Shown here: positions 9,065 through 17,438 of the stretch, piece after piece
How positions within the stretch are numbered: the first letter of the stretch is position 1
Layout of the letters: every line of letters begins with the position of its first letter
DNA from: DATJGR01 sp963780795
Lineage (GTDB): Bacteria > Pseudomonadota > Gammaproteobacteria > Pseudomonadales > Azotimanducaceae
Length of the DNA: 64,000 bases
Reading direction: 5' to 3'
Assembly: GCA_963780795.1 (NCBI GenBank)
Contig: CAWADH010000010.1
Location: 62,001 to 126,000 of the forward strand
The notes under the pieces: generated by a model
What the model was told of the DNA's origin: nothing
Databases searched by the model: none
Seen by the model: the letters and a program-made list of their open reading frames with translations, nothing else
Program-made: the position numbers and the translations under genes

Positions 9065-9853
9065 ATGCTCACTGCCGCGCAACTCGACGCACTTCGAACG
9101 CGCGGCCTCACGTACATCCGCAGCCTGATCGCGCACGATTCGGCGTCGCGGATCGAGGATCGCATCTGGGCGTTCTTTGCACGGCGCGGCATCGATCGAA
9201 CCGACCGCTCCACCTGGCCGCCCGGCGGTCTGATGAGCAAGGTTCAAGGTTTGCGCCAGGCCGGCGTATTCGCGCCGTTCGCGAACGAGGCGCTGTTCGC
9301 GGTGGTCGATCAACTGCTCGGCCGCGGCGCCTGGACGAAACCGCGCGAGGAAGGCCAGGCGCTGATCAGTTTCCCGCAGCCAGAACCCTGGGAAGTGCCA
9401 CACAAGACCTGGCATTTCGACCTACCGGCAAGAGGCGCCGTGGACGCGTATCAAGCGGTGCGCCTCTTCGGCTACGCCGCCACCGTGACACCGCGCGGCG
9501 GAGCGACGTTGTTGGTCGAGGGCTCGCACGAGCTCGTGGGCCGCATGGTGCGACGCTCACCGAACCAGAACGCGGGTCAGTCGGCCGACGTACGCCGCCG
9601 CCTCGTCGCGCATTCGCCCTGGTTCAAGGCACTCACCACGGCCGGCGGCGACCGCGTTGACCGGTTCATGATCGACGGCGACGAAGTGGACGGCGTGCGC
9701 GTACGCGTGGTCGAGGCGACCGGTGAAGCCGGCGACGTTTGCCTGATGCATCCGTGGATGCTGCACAACATCGCGAGGAACTGCGCCGACCGACCGCGGA
9801 TGATGATGACGCAGACGTTTCTGCGCGACGATAACGTCTACTACTCGAAGTGA
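9065..9853 (+). CDS. Phytanoyl-CoA dioxygenase (PhyH) family protein
   Basis: A 262-residue Fe(II)/2-oxoglutarate-dependent oxygenase. The iron ligands are visible as WHFD (His-x-Asp) near residue 118 and the distal His in HPWMLHNIARN near residue 232, with the 2-oxoglutarate-binding Arg expected just after it in the CADRPRMMM segment. Length and spacing fit the PhyH family, which hydroxylates acyl-CoAs or small natural products; the substrate is unknown. It begins 3 bp after the acyl-CoA carboxylase stop, so a role in the same acyl-CoA route is likely. Confidence 0.83.
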   Translation: MLTAAQLDALRTRGLTYIRSLIAHDSASRIEDRIWAFFARRGIDRTDRSTWPPGGLMSKVQGLRQAGVFAPFANEALFAVVDQLLGRGAWTKPREEGQALISFPQPEPWEVPHKTWHFDLPARGAVDAYQAVRLFGYAATVTPRGGATLLVEGSHELVGRMVRRSPNQNAGQSADVRRRLVAHSPWFKALTTAGGDRVDRFMIDGDEVDGVRVRVVEATGEAGDVCLMHPWMLHNIARNCADRPRMMMTQTFLRDDNVYYSK

Positions 9854-9913
9854 CCCATTGCCGTCGATTCGACCGCGTCGCTATAGTCCGCTCCCCGCCT
9901 TCGGAGATTGCGC

Positions 9914-10762
9914 ATGACCACCGGCGCCTGCTTGTGCGGCAACATCCAGTTCCGCCTCGATGGTCCGTTCCAGATGATGATGCACTGCCACTGCTCGCGC
10001 TGTCGCAAGCATCACGGCAGCGCGTTCGCCACGTTCGTCGGCGCGCCGGCCGCGGGTTTCGAATGGCTTCGCGGCAAAGGCCAGATCGCAACCTGGGCGG
10101 CGCCGAACGGATATCCACGTTACTTCTGTCCGACCTGCGGGTCAGTCGTACCGGCGCCTGACGATACCGGTGAGCTGCGCTTCGTCCCTGCGGGCAACCT
10201 GGTCGAAGATTGTGGCGCCAGACCCGAGATGCACATCTTCGCCGGCTCCAGGGCGTCGTGGTATCAAATCACCGATTCGGTCACGCAATTCCTCTCGGTG
10301 CCGGACGGCTTTCCCGATGCCAACATTCCCAATGAGGTGCGCAAACCGACCGCATCGGGCGCGATCGGCGGCAGCTGCCTGTGCGACGCGGTCCGCTTCG
10401 AAGCCACCGGCGATCCGCTACTGATGGTGAACTGTCATTGCTCACGGTGCAGGCGCGGTCGCAGCGCCGCTCACGCGAGCAATGTCTTCGTCGGCTTCGA
10501 TCAGTTCCGCTGGACGCGCGGCGCGCAGCACGTGAAGGTCTTCGACCTGCCTGGCGCGGAACGCTTCGGTACCAATTTCTGCGAGATCTGCGGCAGCGAC
10601 GTGCCGCGCCACTCACCGAAGATCGGTCGCGTGAACATTCCCGGCGGTTGCCTCGACACCGATCCGCGTATCCGACCCGGCTATCACATCTTCGTCGGTT
10701 CGAAGGCACAGTGGTACGACATCACGGATTCGCTCCCGCGATTCGAGACGGTGGCGACGTAG
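9914..10762 (+). CDS. Tandem GFA/CENP-V domain protein
   Basis: A 282-residue protein made of two GFA domains (the fold of glutathione-dependent formaldehyde-activating enzyme). Domain 1 has CLCGNIQF, HCHCSRCRKHHGSAF and FCPTCGS; domain 2 repeats this as CLCDAVRF, NCHCSRCRRG and FCEICGS. Each set supplies the Cys ligands for structural and catalytic zinc. ATG 9914 is chosen over TTG 9908 because it follows a CGGAG box. Most GFA proteins have one domain of about 130-150 residues, so this is a duplication within one chain. The true substrate is unknown, and formaldehyde activity should not be assumed. Confidence 0.87.
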   Translation: MTTGACLCGNIQFRLDGPFQMMMHCHCSRCRKHHGSAFATFVGAPAAGFEWLRGKGQIATWAAPNGYPRYFCPTCGSVVPAPDDTGELRFVPAGNLVEDCGARPEMHIFAGSRASWYQITDSVTQFLSVPDGFPDANIPNEVRKPTASGAIGGSCLCDAVRFEATGDPLLMVNCHCSRCRRGRSAAHASNVFVGFDQFRWTRGAQHVKVFDLPGAERFGTNFCEICGSDVPRHSPKIGRVNIPGGCLDTDPRIRPGYHIFVGSKAQWYDITDSLPRFETVAT

Positions 10763-10853
10763 CGACTACGCATTGCGTCTGGACGCCCTGACGCCAGGGC
10801 TTCGATCGGCAGCGCCTGCAGAACCTCGTCGACATGCTGCAGCCGAAGGGTCG

Positions 10854-11501
10854 TTAGAAGCCGTTGCGCTTCGCGGTTGCCTTGCAGTGCGGATCCTCGC
10901 TCATCGCCACGCCGATCGCGCGCAGCTTCGGACAGAACTCGGCGAACCAGGCGCGCCCTGGCCGCCAGAACTGCATCTGCCACAGGTAAATATCGAGCGC
11001 GGACCATATGTCCCCGAGAAACCACTGACTGCCGACATGCGTTTCCAGATGCCGCCACAACAGTTCGCGATGCTCGTCGGTCGATTCGCGTAGCTTTTTT
11101 CCTGCCGTTTCGTCGCCGCCCAGCCAGCGCTTCGGATCGTCGCCGTACGTGAACGTCGAGTAGACCGCCGACACCAGAAAGACCAGCCAGTGCAGGAACG
11201 CCGGCCGTTGCCGATGATTCGACGGCGGCACGAGGCCGGCGTTCGGCGCGATGTCGGCGAGGTGCAGGATGATCGCCGCGCTCTCCGTCATCACCGAGCC
11301 GTCCGGCATCACCAGCGTCGGCACCTGACCGAGCGGATTGAGGGGCGCGAGCGTGCGCGAGTTCCAGCCGATGTCGTCCCACGCAATGTCGACGAACTCG
11401 ACCGGCACGTTCGCGCGCGCAAACGCGACTTCCACAATCATTGCGCCGCTACCTTTCGCGCCGTACAAGCGATAGCGGCCGGTGCCGCGCGCTGCCGTCA
11501 T
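10854..11501 (-). CDS. Glutathione S-transferase family protein
   Basis: A 215-residue GST with the thioredoxin-like N-terminal half (RYRLYGAKGSGAM, then NPLGQVPTLVMPDGSVMTES, the cis-Pro and glutathione-binding region) and an all-helical C-terminal half. Its ATG overlaps the stop of the upstream ThDP-enzyme gene in an ATGA, so the two are translationally coupled. The coupling suggests a joint catabolic or detoxification role, but the substrate is not readable. Confidence 0.87.
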   Translation of the reverse strand: MTAARGTGRYRLYGAKGSGAMIVEVAFARANVPVEFVDIAWDDIGWNSRTLAPLNPLGQVPTLVMPDGSVMTESAAIILHLADIAPNAGLVPPSNHRQRPAFLHWLVFLVSAVYSTFTYGDDPKRWLGGDETAGKKLRESTDEHRELLWRHLETHVGSQWFLGDIWSALDIYLWQMQFWRPGRAWFAEFCPKLRAIGVAMSEDPHCKATAKRNGF

Positions 11502-13138
11502 GCGCGCGGTTCACCGCGGCCCGGCCACACATAGCCGGCTTTCACGATGCACTCGATCACCGCAGGACGGCCGTCTTTGTTGGCGGCCAGTGCCTCCTCG
11601 AGCGCTGGCAGGAAATCGCCGGGCTTTTCGACCCGCTTCGACCACGCGCCCAAAGCATCGGCCAATTGCGCGTAGTTGCCGCCCTGGAAGTTCGCGCCGT
11701 AAGTGGCGTGGGCGTGCTTCAGCGACGGCGTCTCGATCGCCATGATGCCGTTGTTGAAGATCACCGTGATGATGCCAATCTCGTTGCGCACGGCGGTTTC
11801 GATGTCCATGCCGACCATGCCGATCGCCGAGTCGCCCATGATGTTCACGCACACCTTGCCGGGTTCGGCCAGCTTCGCGCCCATGATCGCGCCGAGACCG
11901 AAACCGAGTTGCGTGGTTTTGCCCCAGCCGATGTAACCGCGCGGCACCGTCGCTTCCCAGAACGAGATGATCTGCTCGCGCGGCGTGCCGGCGTCGTGCG
12001 TGATGATCGTGTTCGCCGGATCGAGCCGCTTCATCAGGTCGGCGACGATGCGGTACTGGTTGATCGGTACTTCGTCGGACGTGAATTCGCCCTTCCATTT
12101 CGCGAGAAACGCGCGCTTCGCACTCGACACGCGTTCGGCCACTGCACCGGGGCCGCGATTCACGCCGCGGCGGGCAAGCTCGGCGATCAATGCCTCGAGC
12201 GTCAGCTTTGCATCGCCAACGAGCGCGTACTGGATCGGATAATCCTTGTTGATGTCGGCTTCGCTGTTCGTCGCCTGGATCAATACCTTCGTGCCGGGCA
12301 CGTTCGTGCCGTACATCGTGCGCGTAAAGCTGGTGCCGATGCCGAATACGACGTCAGCGGCATTCAGGAACTGCATCATGTGTTCGGGTTTGGTGATCGC
12401 CGATGCGCCGAGCGACAGCGGATGCTGTTCCGGGAACGCACTCTTGCCGGGCATCGTGGTCGTGACGGGGATGTCGAGCATTTCGGCGAAGCGGACGAGT
12501 TCCGCACTCGCTTCCGCGAACAACACACCTTGTCCCGCAAATACCACCGGCTGTTTCGCCGCCAGCAGCGCGTCGACCGCTTCGCTCACCGCGGCCTGGT
12601 CCGGACCCGACCGCGAGCCTTTCACCGGCACGTAGTCGAGTTCGCCTTTCAGTTCCGCCGCCATCGCGTCGACCGCGGTTTCGATCAAGACCGGGCCACC
12701 GCGGCCGGTGCGCAATCGATAGAACGCGTGGCGCAGCGTCGGTGCGATGCGATTGACGTCGGACACGAACGCGCGCCACTTCGTGATGTGCGCATAGTTG
12801 TCGTACGAACTGAACACGGGCGAAATGCCTTGCCGCGGCGTCGCTTCGCCGGCCGGCAGCACCAGCATCGGCACGTTGTCCGTGAATGCCTGCGCCACAC
12901 CGGTGAACGCGTTTTCCGCACCAGGCCCCTGCTGGCACACGAACACGCCGATGCGTTTGCCGTTGGTCGCACGGCTGAAACCGTCGGCGATCGCGAGACC
13001 CACGCGCTCCTGACGGCACATGATCGGACGGATGCCGATCTGCGCGCACGCCTCGATCAGATCGTTGTGCGGATAGCAGGCGATGAACTCCACGCCTTCC
13101 CGCTTCAATACCTCTGCGATGACCTGCAGTCCTTTCAT
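11498..13138 (-). CDS. Thiamine-diphosphate-dependent enzyme, acetolactate-synthase-like
   Basis: A 546-residue enzyme with the three domains of the pyruvate oxidase/acetolactate synthase family. The catalytic Glu lies in MCRQERVGLAIADGF near the N-terminus. The central domain holds PVVFAGQGVLF. The C-terminal domain has the ThDP/Mg motif beginning GDSAIGM and ending near FNNG. ATG 13138 is preceded by GGAGGGGG; the open frame further upstream is ignored. It could be a decarboxylase or carboligase; it lacks obvious features of the biosynthetic acetolactate synthase operon and has no small subunit next to it. Downstream it overlaps the GST gene. Confidence 0.86.
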   Translation of the reverse strand: MKGLQVIAEVLKREGVEFIACYPHNDLIEACAQIGIRPIMCRQERVGLAIADGFSRATNGKRIGVFVCQQGPGAENAFTGVAQAFTDNVPMLVLPAGEATPRQGISPVFSSYDNYAHITKWRAFVSDVNRIAPTLRHAFYRLRTGRGGPVLIETAVDAMAAELKGELDYVPVKGSRSGPDQAAVSEAVDALLAAKQPVVFAGQGVLFAEASAELVRFAEMLDIPVTTTMPGKSAFPEQHPLSLGASAITKPEHMMQFLNAADVVFGIGTSFTRTMYGTNVPGTKVLIQATNSEADINKDYPIQYALVGDAKLTLEALIAELARRGVNRGPGAVAERVSSAKRAFLAKWKGEFTSDEVPINQYRIVADLMKRLDPANTIITHDAGTPREQIISFWEATVPRGYIGWGKTTQLGFGLGAIMGAKLAEPGKVCVNIMGDSAIGMVGMDIETAVRNEIGIITVIFNNGIMAIETPSLKHAHATYGANFQGGNYAQLADALGAWSKRVEKPGDFLPALEEALAANKDGRPAVIECIVKAGYVWPGRGEPRA

Positions 13139-13173
13139 GGCGTCCCCCTCCGTTGAATTGATGGACCGGAGCG

Positions 13174-13815
13174 TTATGCGCCGGCTTGCTCGAGCTCGCG
13201 CGCGCGTTCGATGAATCGGATCAGCGTTTCCACCGACTGCGCACCTGGGATGGCATAGCCGGACGGCAGGACGAAACACGGCACGCCGGTTACGCCTGCG
13301 TCGTACGCGTCCTGCACCAGCGTGCGCACTTCGTCGATGCCGGCGTCGCTGTTCAGCATCGCGAGCGCCGCATCGCGATCGGCGCCGACGGATTCCGCGG
13401 CGTCGGCAAGCACGTCGTAGTCGCCAAGGTCACGCCCGTCGCAGAAGTAGTAGCGGAACAGCGTGTCCATCAGCGCATGCTGCTGCGTACCGGGACCCAC
13501 CCAGTCGACCAGGCGATGGCCGTTCAGCGTATTCGGCACGCGTTTCACCGCGCCGTAGTTGAGTTCGATACCGGCGCCGCGCGCTTCGTCGATGATCACC
13601 TGCGGCGTGCCTCGCTTCGCGCCTTCTTCGCCGAATCGCGCGCGCATGAACGTGGCGCGATCGAGCCCTTCCATCGGCAATTGCGGATACAGCTGAAACG
13701 GACGCCAGCGCGGAATCACGTCGGCGCCCGCCGGTGACGCGAGCACCTGATCGAGGCGCCGCTTGCCGATGAAACACCACGGGCAGATCAGATCGGACAC
13801 GACGTCGATGAACAT
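13174..13815 (-). CDS. DsbA family oxidoreductase (FrnE/HCCA-isomerase-like)
   Basis: A 213-residue cytoplasmic thioredoxin-fold protein. It starts MFIDVVSDLICPWCFIGKRR, with an intact CPWC motif, a large helical insertion, and the cis-Pro region GVTGVPCFVLPSGYAIPGAQ near the end. Such proteins resemble FrnE and 2-hydroxychromene-2-carboxylate isomerases. No signal peptide is visible, so it is not a periplasmic DsbA. It lies 35 bp upstream of the ThDP-enzyme gene on the same strand and may head that operon (DsbA-like, ThDP enzyme, GST). Confidence 0.87.
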   Translation of the reverse strand: MFIDVVSDLICPWCFIGKRRLDQVLASPAGADVIPRWRPFQLYPQLPMEGLDRATFMRARFGEEGAKRGTPQVIIDEARGAGIELNYGAVKRVPNTLNGHRLVDWVGPGTQQHALMDTLFRYYFCDGRDLGDYDVLADAAESVGADRDAALAMLNSDAGIDEVRTLVQDAYDAGVTGVPCFVLPSGYAIPGAQSVETLIRFIERARELEQAGA

Positions 13816-13877
13816 GTGAGTGGTCTCGGGCAGCGATTGCCGGGATTATAGGTAAATCACGTTGGGGAGATACGTCG

Positions 13878-14918
13878 ATGCTCGTTGGACTCGTCACCGG
13901 CGAACGCAGGCTCGAATTGCGCGAGATGCCGCAGCCGGTACCGGCGCCCGGCAAGGTGGTGGTCGAGATCGCGTACTGCGGCATCTGCGGCACCGACCTC
14001 CATGCGTTCCAATCAGGCGAACCTTACAACCCCGCCATCTGCGGCCACGAGTGGACCGGCCGTGTCAGTGCCGTGGGCGCGCAGGCATTGCACGTCCGCG
14101 AAGGCGATCGGGTGGCGATCGGCGCTGCCGTGGCGTGCGGGTCGTGCGCCACCTGCCGGCGCGGCGATGCCGCGCACTGCGAGACCGCATTCGCCGGAAT
14201 GATCGGCGTCGGCCCGCTCGCGGCGCCGCACGGCGGATTTGCGTCCGCGATCGCGATCGACGCATCGCGCCTGTATCAGGTCGACTCGAAGCTCGACGAC
14301 GTCGACGCGGCAATACTCGAGCCCGCCACCGTCGCGGTTCACGCAGTGCGTCGCACCGGCATCCGGCTCGGCGATTCGGTGCTGGTGCTCGGCGCAGGTC
14401 CGATCGGATTGCTGGTTCTGCAGGCGGCGCGCGCGGCTGGCGCCGGTACCGTCATGCTGGTCGAGCCGCAGCGCAGCCGGCGCGAACTCGGCGGTACGCT
14501 GGGCGCCGATACGCTCATCGACCCCGCGGCGGTCGACGTAGCGGAAGCCGTCAACGCGCACGTCGGTGCGCAGGGCGCGGACGTCGTCATCGAGTGCGCC
14601 GGTATTCCACGAACCATCGGACAGGCCGTGTCACTCGCGCGGCGCGGCGGAGCGGTGTCGTTGGTGGGCGTACCGAACGGTCCCGCGCGGATTCAGGCGG
14701 CCGAGTGGCTCGTGAAGGAGGTGCGGGTGACGACGTCGCTCGCCTACCTTCGGGAAGAGTTCGACATCGCGCAGGGACTGGTCGCCGACGGGCGAATCCG
14801 TTGCGGCGCACTGCATACGTCGACCGTGTCGCTGCAACAGATCGGCGATGCGTTCGAGCGGCTTTCCGCTCCGCAGGCGGCGCAGGAGATCAAGGTCTTG
14901 GTCGATCCGCGCCTATAG
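13878..14918 (+). CDS. Zinc-dependent alcohol dehydrogenase (MDR, threonine-dehydrogenase-like)
   Basis: A 346-residue NAD(P)-dependent dehydrogenase. Catalytic-zinc ligands are in CGICGTDLHAF and GHEWTG; the structural-zinc cysteines are all present in CGSCATCRRGDAAHC; the Rossmann glycines are in LGAGPIGLL. A GGGGAGA box lies upstream of ATG 13878. It belongs to the sorbitol/threonine dehydrogenase branch; the substrate is unknown. It is divergent from the DsbA-like gene (62 bp apart). Confidence 0.9.
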   Translation: MLVGLVTGERRLELREMPQPVPAPGKVVVEIAYCGICGTDLHAFQSGEPYNPAICGHEWTGRVSAVGAQALHVREGDRVAIGAAVACGSCATCRRGDAAHCETAFAGMIGVGPLAAPHGGFASAIAIDASRLYQVDSKLDDVDAAILEPATVAVHAVRRTGIRLGDSVLVLGAGPIGLLVLQAARAAGAGTVMLVEPQRSRRELGGTLGADTLIDPAAVDVAEAVNAHVGAQGADVVIECAGIPRTIGQAVSLARRGGAVSLVGVPNGPARIQAAEWLVKEVRVTTSLAYLREEFDIAQGLVADGRIRCGALHTSTVSLQQIGDAFERLSAPQAAQEIKVLVDPRL

Positions 14919-15004
14919 CTGCACCACGCAAATTCCCGAAAGGAATTGGACAGCATCTCCACTCGTGGCGCTCACTCGCTATGTCTTTCTGGGGAGGAAG
15001 GCAT

Positions 15005-15247
15005 ATGCAACGGACGATTCATTCGGTGCCGCTCGCGCTGATTGCGGCCGTGTCGATCGGCTGTCAGTCGAATCCTACGCCGGGGACGCTCGCCGACATC
15101 AAGCGCGAGCAGGAGAAGAAGCTGTTCTCCGAGTGCATCGCCGAGCATCGCGTGCTGTACCGCGGCAATTCCAACGCCGACTACAGCGCGTACCGGGTCG
15201 GCCTGGTGAAGGTCTGTCGAGAGGGCGCGGACGCGCGCGTCTGGTAA
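15005..15247 (+). CDS. Small putative lipoprotein
   Basis: An 80-residue protein. ATG 15005 is chosen because GGGAGGAAG ends 4 bp before it (an in-frame ATG lies at 14981). A short hydrophobic signal ends in VSIGC, a weak lipobox, followed by QSNPTPG. The mature part is charged, with a second and third Cys (LFSECIAEH, LVKVCREG) that could form a disulfide. It sits between the alcohol dehydrogenase and a convergent Nudix gene. I do not recognise a family. Confidence 0.65.
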   Translation: MQRTIHSVPLALIAAVSIGCQSNPTPGTLADIKREQEKKLFSECIAEHRVLYRGNSNADYSAYRVGLVKVCREGADARVW

Positions 15248-15251
15248 TCGA

Positions 15252-15674
15252 TCAGGCCGGCACCTGCTTCAGGAACGCGTGAATCGCATCGTGCTCGAAG
15301 CCGGCATGCAACCGGCCGCTGCGCGCGAGTGCCGCAACGTCGTCGAGACTATGCCAGCCGATCCGCTCCAGTTCGTTGCGATCGAACGCGCCCACCGTGC
15401 CGACGAAACGCGTGCCGAATACTTTGTGGCGCGCGCCTTTGTAGCGATAGTCGCCGCAGTCCAGCAGATCGCCGAGTTCGACGCCGAGCTCCTCGCTGAT
15501 CTCCCGCCGCGCCGCCGCTTCGGCGGTCTCGCCGATCTCGATGCGCCCGCCCGGCAGACCCCAGCGACCGCGGCTGAGTGGCAGATAGCTGTGGTGCACC
15601 GCCAGCAGGAACCGATCGCCGGACCACAAGATGCAGCGCGCGGTCTTGTACTCGACCCACACCGGGCGCGTCAT
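15252..15674 (-). CDS. Nudix hydrolase
   Basis: A 140-residue Nudix-fold protein with a complete box: GGRIEIGETAEAAARREI continuing into SEELGV, matching the GX5EX7REUXEEXGU pattern. It hydrolyses a nucleoside-diphosphate-linked substrate that cannot be read from sequence. ATG 15674 overlaps the stop of the upstream POT transporter gene (ATGA), so the two are coupled. It converges with the small lipoprotein gene, leaving only 4 bp. Confidence 0.9.
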   Translation of the reverse strand: MTRPVWVEYKTARCILWSGDRFLLAVHHSYLPLSRGRWGLPGGRIEIGETAEAAARREISEELGVELGDLLDCGDYRYKGARHKVFGTRFVGTVGAFDRNELERIGWHSLDDVAALARSGRLHAGFEHDAIHAFLKQVPA

Positions 15675-17230
15675 CGGCGTTCGGCGCTGCGCGCGGGTTC
15701 GTGCATGAAGCGCCGGATGAACGGCGACAGCAGCAGCACGACGACGCCGACGGCGACCGCTACCCAGGCAACCGACCCGAACGTGGCGACGTAGATCGCG
15801 AGCGACTCTGCGCCGCCGACCGTTGCGCCCGGGGTTTCGTTCGCGCTCGCGCCTGCCGCGATCAATCCCGCGACGTAGTGCGAAAACGCGCTGGAAAGAA
15901 ACCACACACCCATCATCAACCCCACGACGCGCGGCACCGACAGCTTGGTGACCATCGACAGACCGACCGGCGAAAGACACAGTTCCCCGGTGGTGTGCAG
16001 CAGATATGCGAGCGCAAGCCATCCGGCCGCGACGAGTCCGCTCGAATCGGCCTGCTGCGCGCCGTACACCAGCGCCGCGAAACCGAGCCCCACCTGCAGT
16101 ACTCCCAGGCCGAACTTGGCCGGCGTACTCGGCTCGATACCACGCCGCGCCAGCACGACCCACAACAGCGAGAAGACCGGCCCCAACAACAGAATGAAGG
16201 CGGGGTTCAACGACTGGAACTGCGTTGCCTGAATATCGAGCCCCAACACGTGTCTGTCGACGTTGCGCTCGGCGAACAGGTTCATGGAGCTGCCGGCCTG
16301 TTCGAAGAAGGCCCAGAACACCACTGACACGGCGGTGAGAAACAGCACGACCAGCATCCGGTCGCGCTCGACCGGCTGCAGGCGTAACACCGCAAAGCCG
16401 ATCACGCCGACGACGGTCACCGCGGCCGCAACCAGCAACAGATCGCCTACGAGTTCGTGCGATTGCACGAGTTTCCATGCCACCACGACGCCGATGAGGC
16501 TCGCCGCATAGATCAACCGCTCGCGCGTGAGCCCGACCGCGACGACTTCGGTCAGCCGCTTCGCATCGGTGGGCAAGCCGGCATCGCCGAGCAGATGGAT
16601 GCCGCGTCGGAACGTGATCAGACCGGCGAGCATCCCCACGCCTGCGAGGCCGAAGCCGTAAGCCCAGCCGAACGTCTGTCCGAGATAGCCGACGATCGAC
16701 GATGCGAGCATCGCACCGAGATTGATGCCCATGTAGAAGTAGGTGAATCCGCCGTCGCGCCGCGGATCGTCCTTCCCGTACAGCTGGCCGACGGTGCTCG
16801 AGATGTTCGGCTTGAGGAATCCGACGCCGATGATGATGAACGCCAGCGACGCGTAGAAGATCTGCAGCGACACCGGATCGCGCGCCACGCCGTCTGCTGT
16901 CACCTGTGCTGCATCGCCTTCGATCGCCATGCCGAAATGGCCGATACACAGCAGCACGGCGCCGAAGCCGACCGCTTTCCGAAAACCGAGATAACGGTCG
17001 GCGATGAGACCGCCGAGCAACGGCATCAGATACACGAGGGAGCCGTAGCTCGCGTAGATCGCCGATGCGGCCGCATCACCGAACAGGAAGTGTTGAGTCA
17101 GATAGAAGATCAGCAGCGCACGCATGCCGTAGAAGCTGAAGCGCTCCCACATCTCGACGAAGAACAGCAACCACAATCCGCGCGGCTGGCCGAGAATCGT
17201 TCCCGGCGCCGCCACCACTGCCTCACTCAT
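15671..17230 (-). CDS. POT-family proton-dependent oligopeptide transporter
   Basis: A 519-residue inner-membrane transporter with about 14 membrane segments. The first helix carries FFVEMWERFSFYGMRALL, the ExxERFxYY-type signature for proton coupling and peptide binding, and the next segments show GGLIADRYLGFRK, typical of POT/PTR proteins (DtpT-like). ATG 17230 is chosen because MSEAVV precedes the expected N-terminus. It imports di- and tripeptides. It is divergent from an M81 peptidase gene, with a hairpin-repeat array between them, so peptide uptake and peptide breakdown may be co-regulated. Confidence 0.9.
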   Translation of the reverse strand: MSEAVVAAPGTILGQPRGLWLLFFVEMWERFSFYGMRALLIFYLTQHFLFGDAAASAIYASYGSLVYLMPLLGGLIADRYLGFRKAVGFGAVLLCIGHFGMAIEGDAAQVTADGVARDPVSLQIFYASLAFIIIGVGFLKPNISSTVGQLYGKDDPRRDGGFTYFYMGINLGAMLASSIVGYLGQTFGWAYGFGLAGVGMLAGLITFRRGIHLLGDAGLPTDAKRLTEVVAVGLTRERLIYAASLIGVVVAWKLVQSHELVGDLLLVAAAVTVVGVIGFAVLRLQPVERDRMLVVLFLTAVSVVFWAFFEQAGSSMNLFAERNVDRHVLGLDIQATQFQSLNPAFILLLGPVFSLLWVVLARRGIEPSTPAKFGLGVLQVGLGFAALVYGAQQADSSGLVAAGWLALAYLLHTTGELCLSPVGLSMVTKLSVPRVVGLMMGVWFLSSAFSHYVAGLIAAGASANETPGATVGGAESLAIYVATFGSVAWVAVAVGVVVLLLSPFIRRFMHEPARSAERR

Positions 17231-17295
17231 CGAGACGATCCTGCTCCATGCATGCGCCGCAGCGTAGCAGATTCGTTGGCGCCACACCGATAGCA

Positions 17296-17386
17296 GGGCG
17301 ACACACCAGACACTTTCAGTGTCGCCCAGACCCTTCAGTGTCGCCCAGATGCTTTCAGCGGCCGCTCAGACACTTTCAGTGTCGTG
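17296..17386. repeat. Four tandem ~20-bp hairpin-forming repeats in a divergent promoter region
   Basis: Four imperfect units lie head to tail at 17307-17326, 17327-17345, 17346-17366 and 17367-17386. Units 1 and 4 read CAGACACTTTCAGTGTCG and contain the inverted repeat GACACT-TTC-AGTGTC; units 2 and 3 are decayed. A longer inverted pair, GGGCGACAC (17296-17304) with GTGTCGCCC (17319-17327), spans unit 1. The array fills much of the 208 bp between the divergent POT transporter and M81 genes. It may be an operator cluster or a REP-like element. Confidence 0.75.
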
Positions 17387-17438
17387 TGGCGAATGCCGCT
17401 AGAATGCGCCGTCGATATTTGCGGAGCCGCTACCGTCC

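Noticed and set aside
11441..13156. 571-codon open frame on the plus strand
   Set aside because: It is the antisense of the ThDP-dependent enzyme gene, which has full motifs and a strong ribosome site.
13862..14980. Long open frame continuous with the small lipoprotein
   Set aside because: The alcohol dehydrogenase in another frame explains this stretch; only the last 81 codons, after a good ribosome site, are real in this frame.
17307..17386. CRISPR-like reading of the four 20-bp repeats
   Set aside because: The units are directly adjacent, without spacers, and too short.
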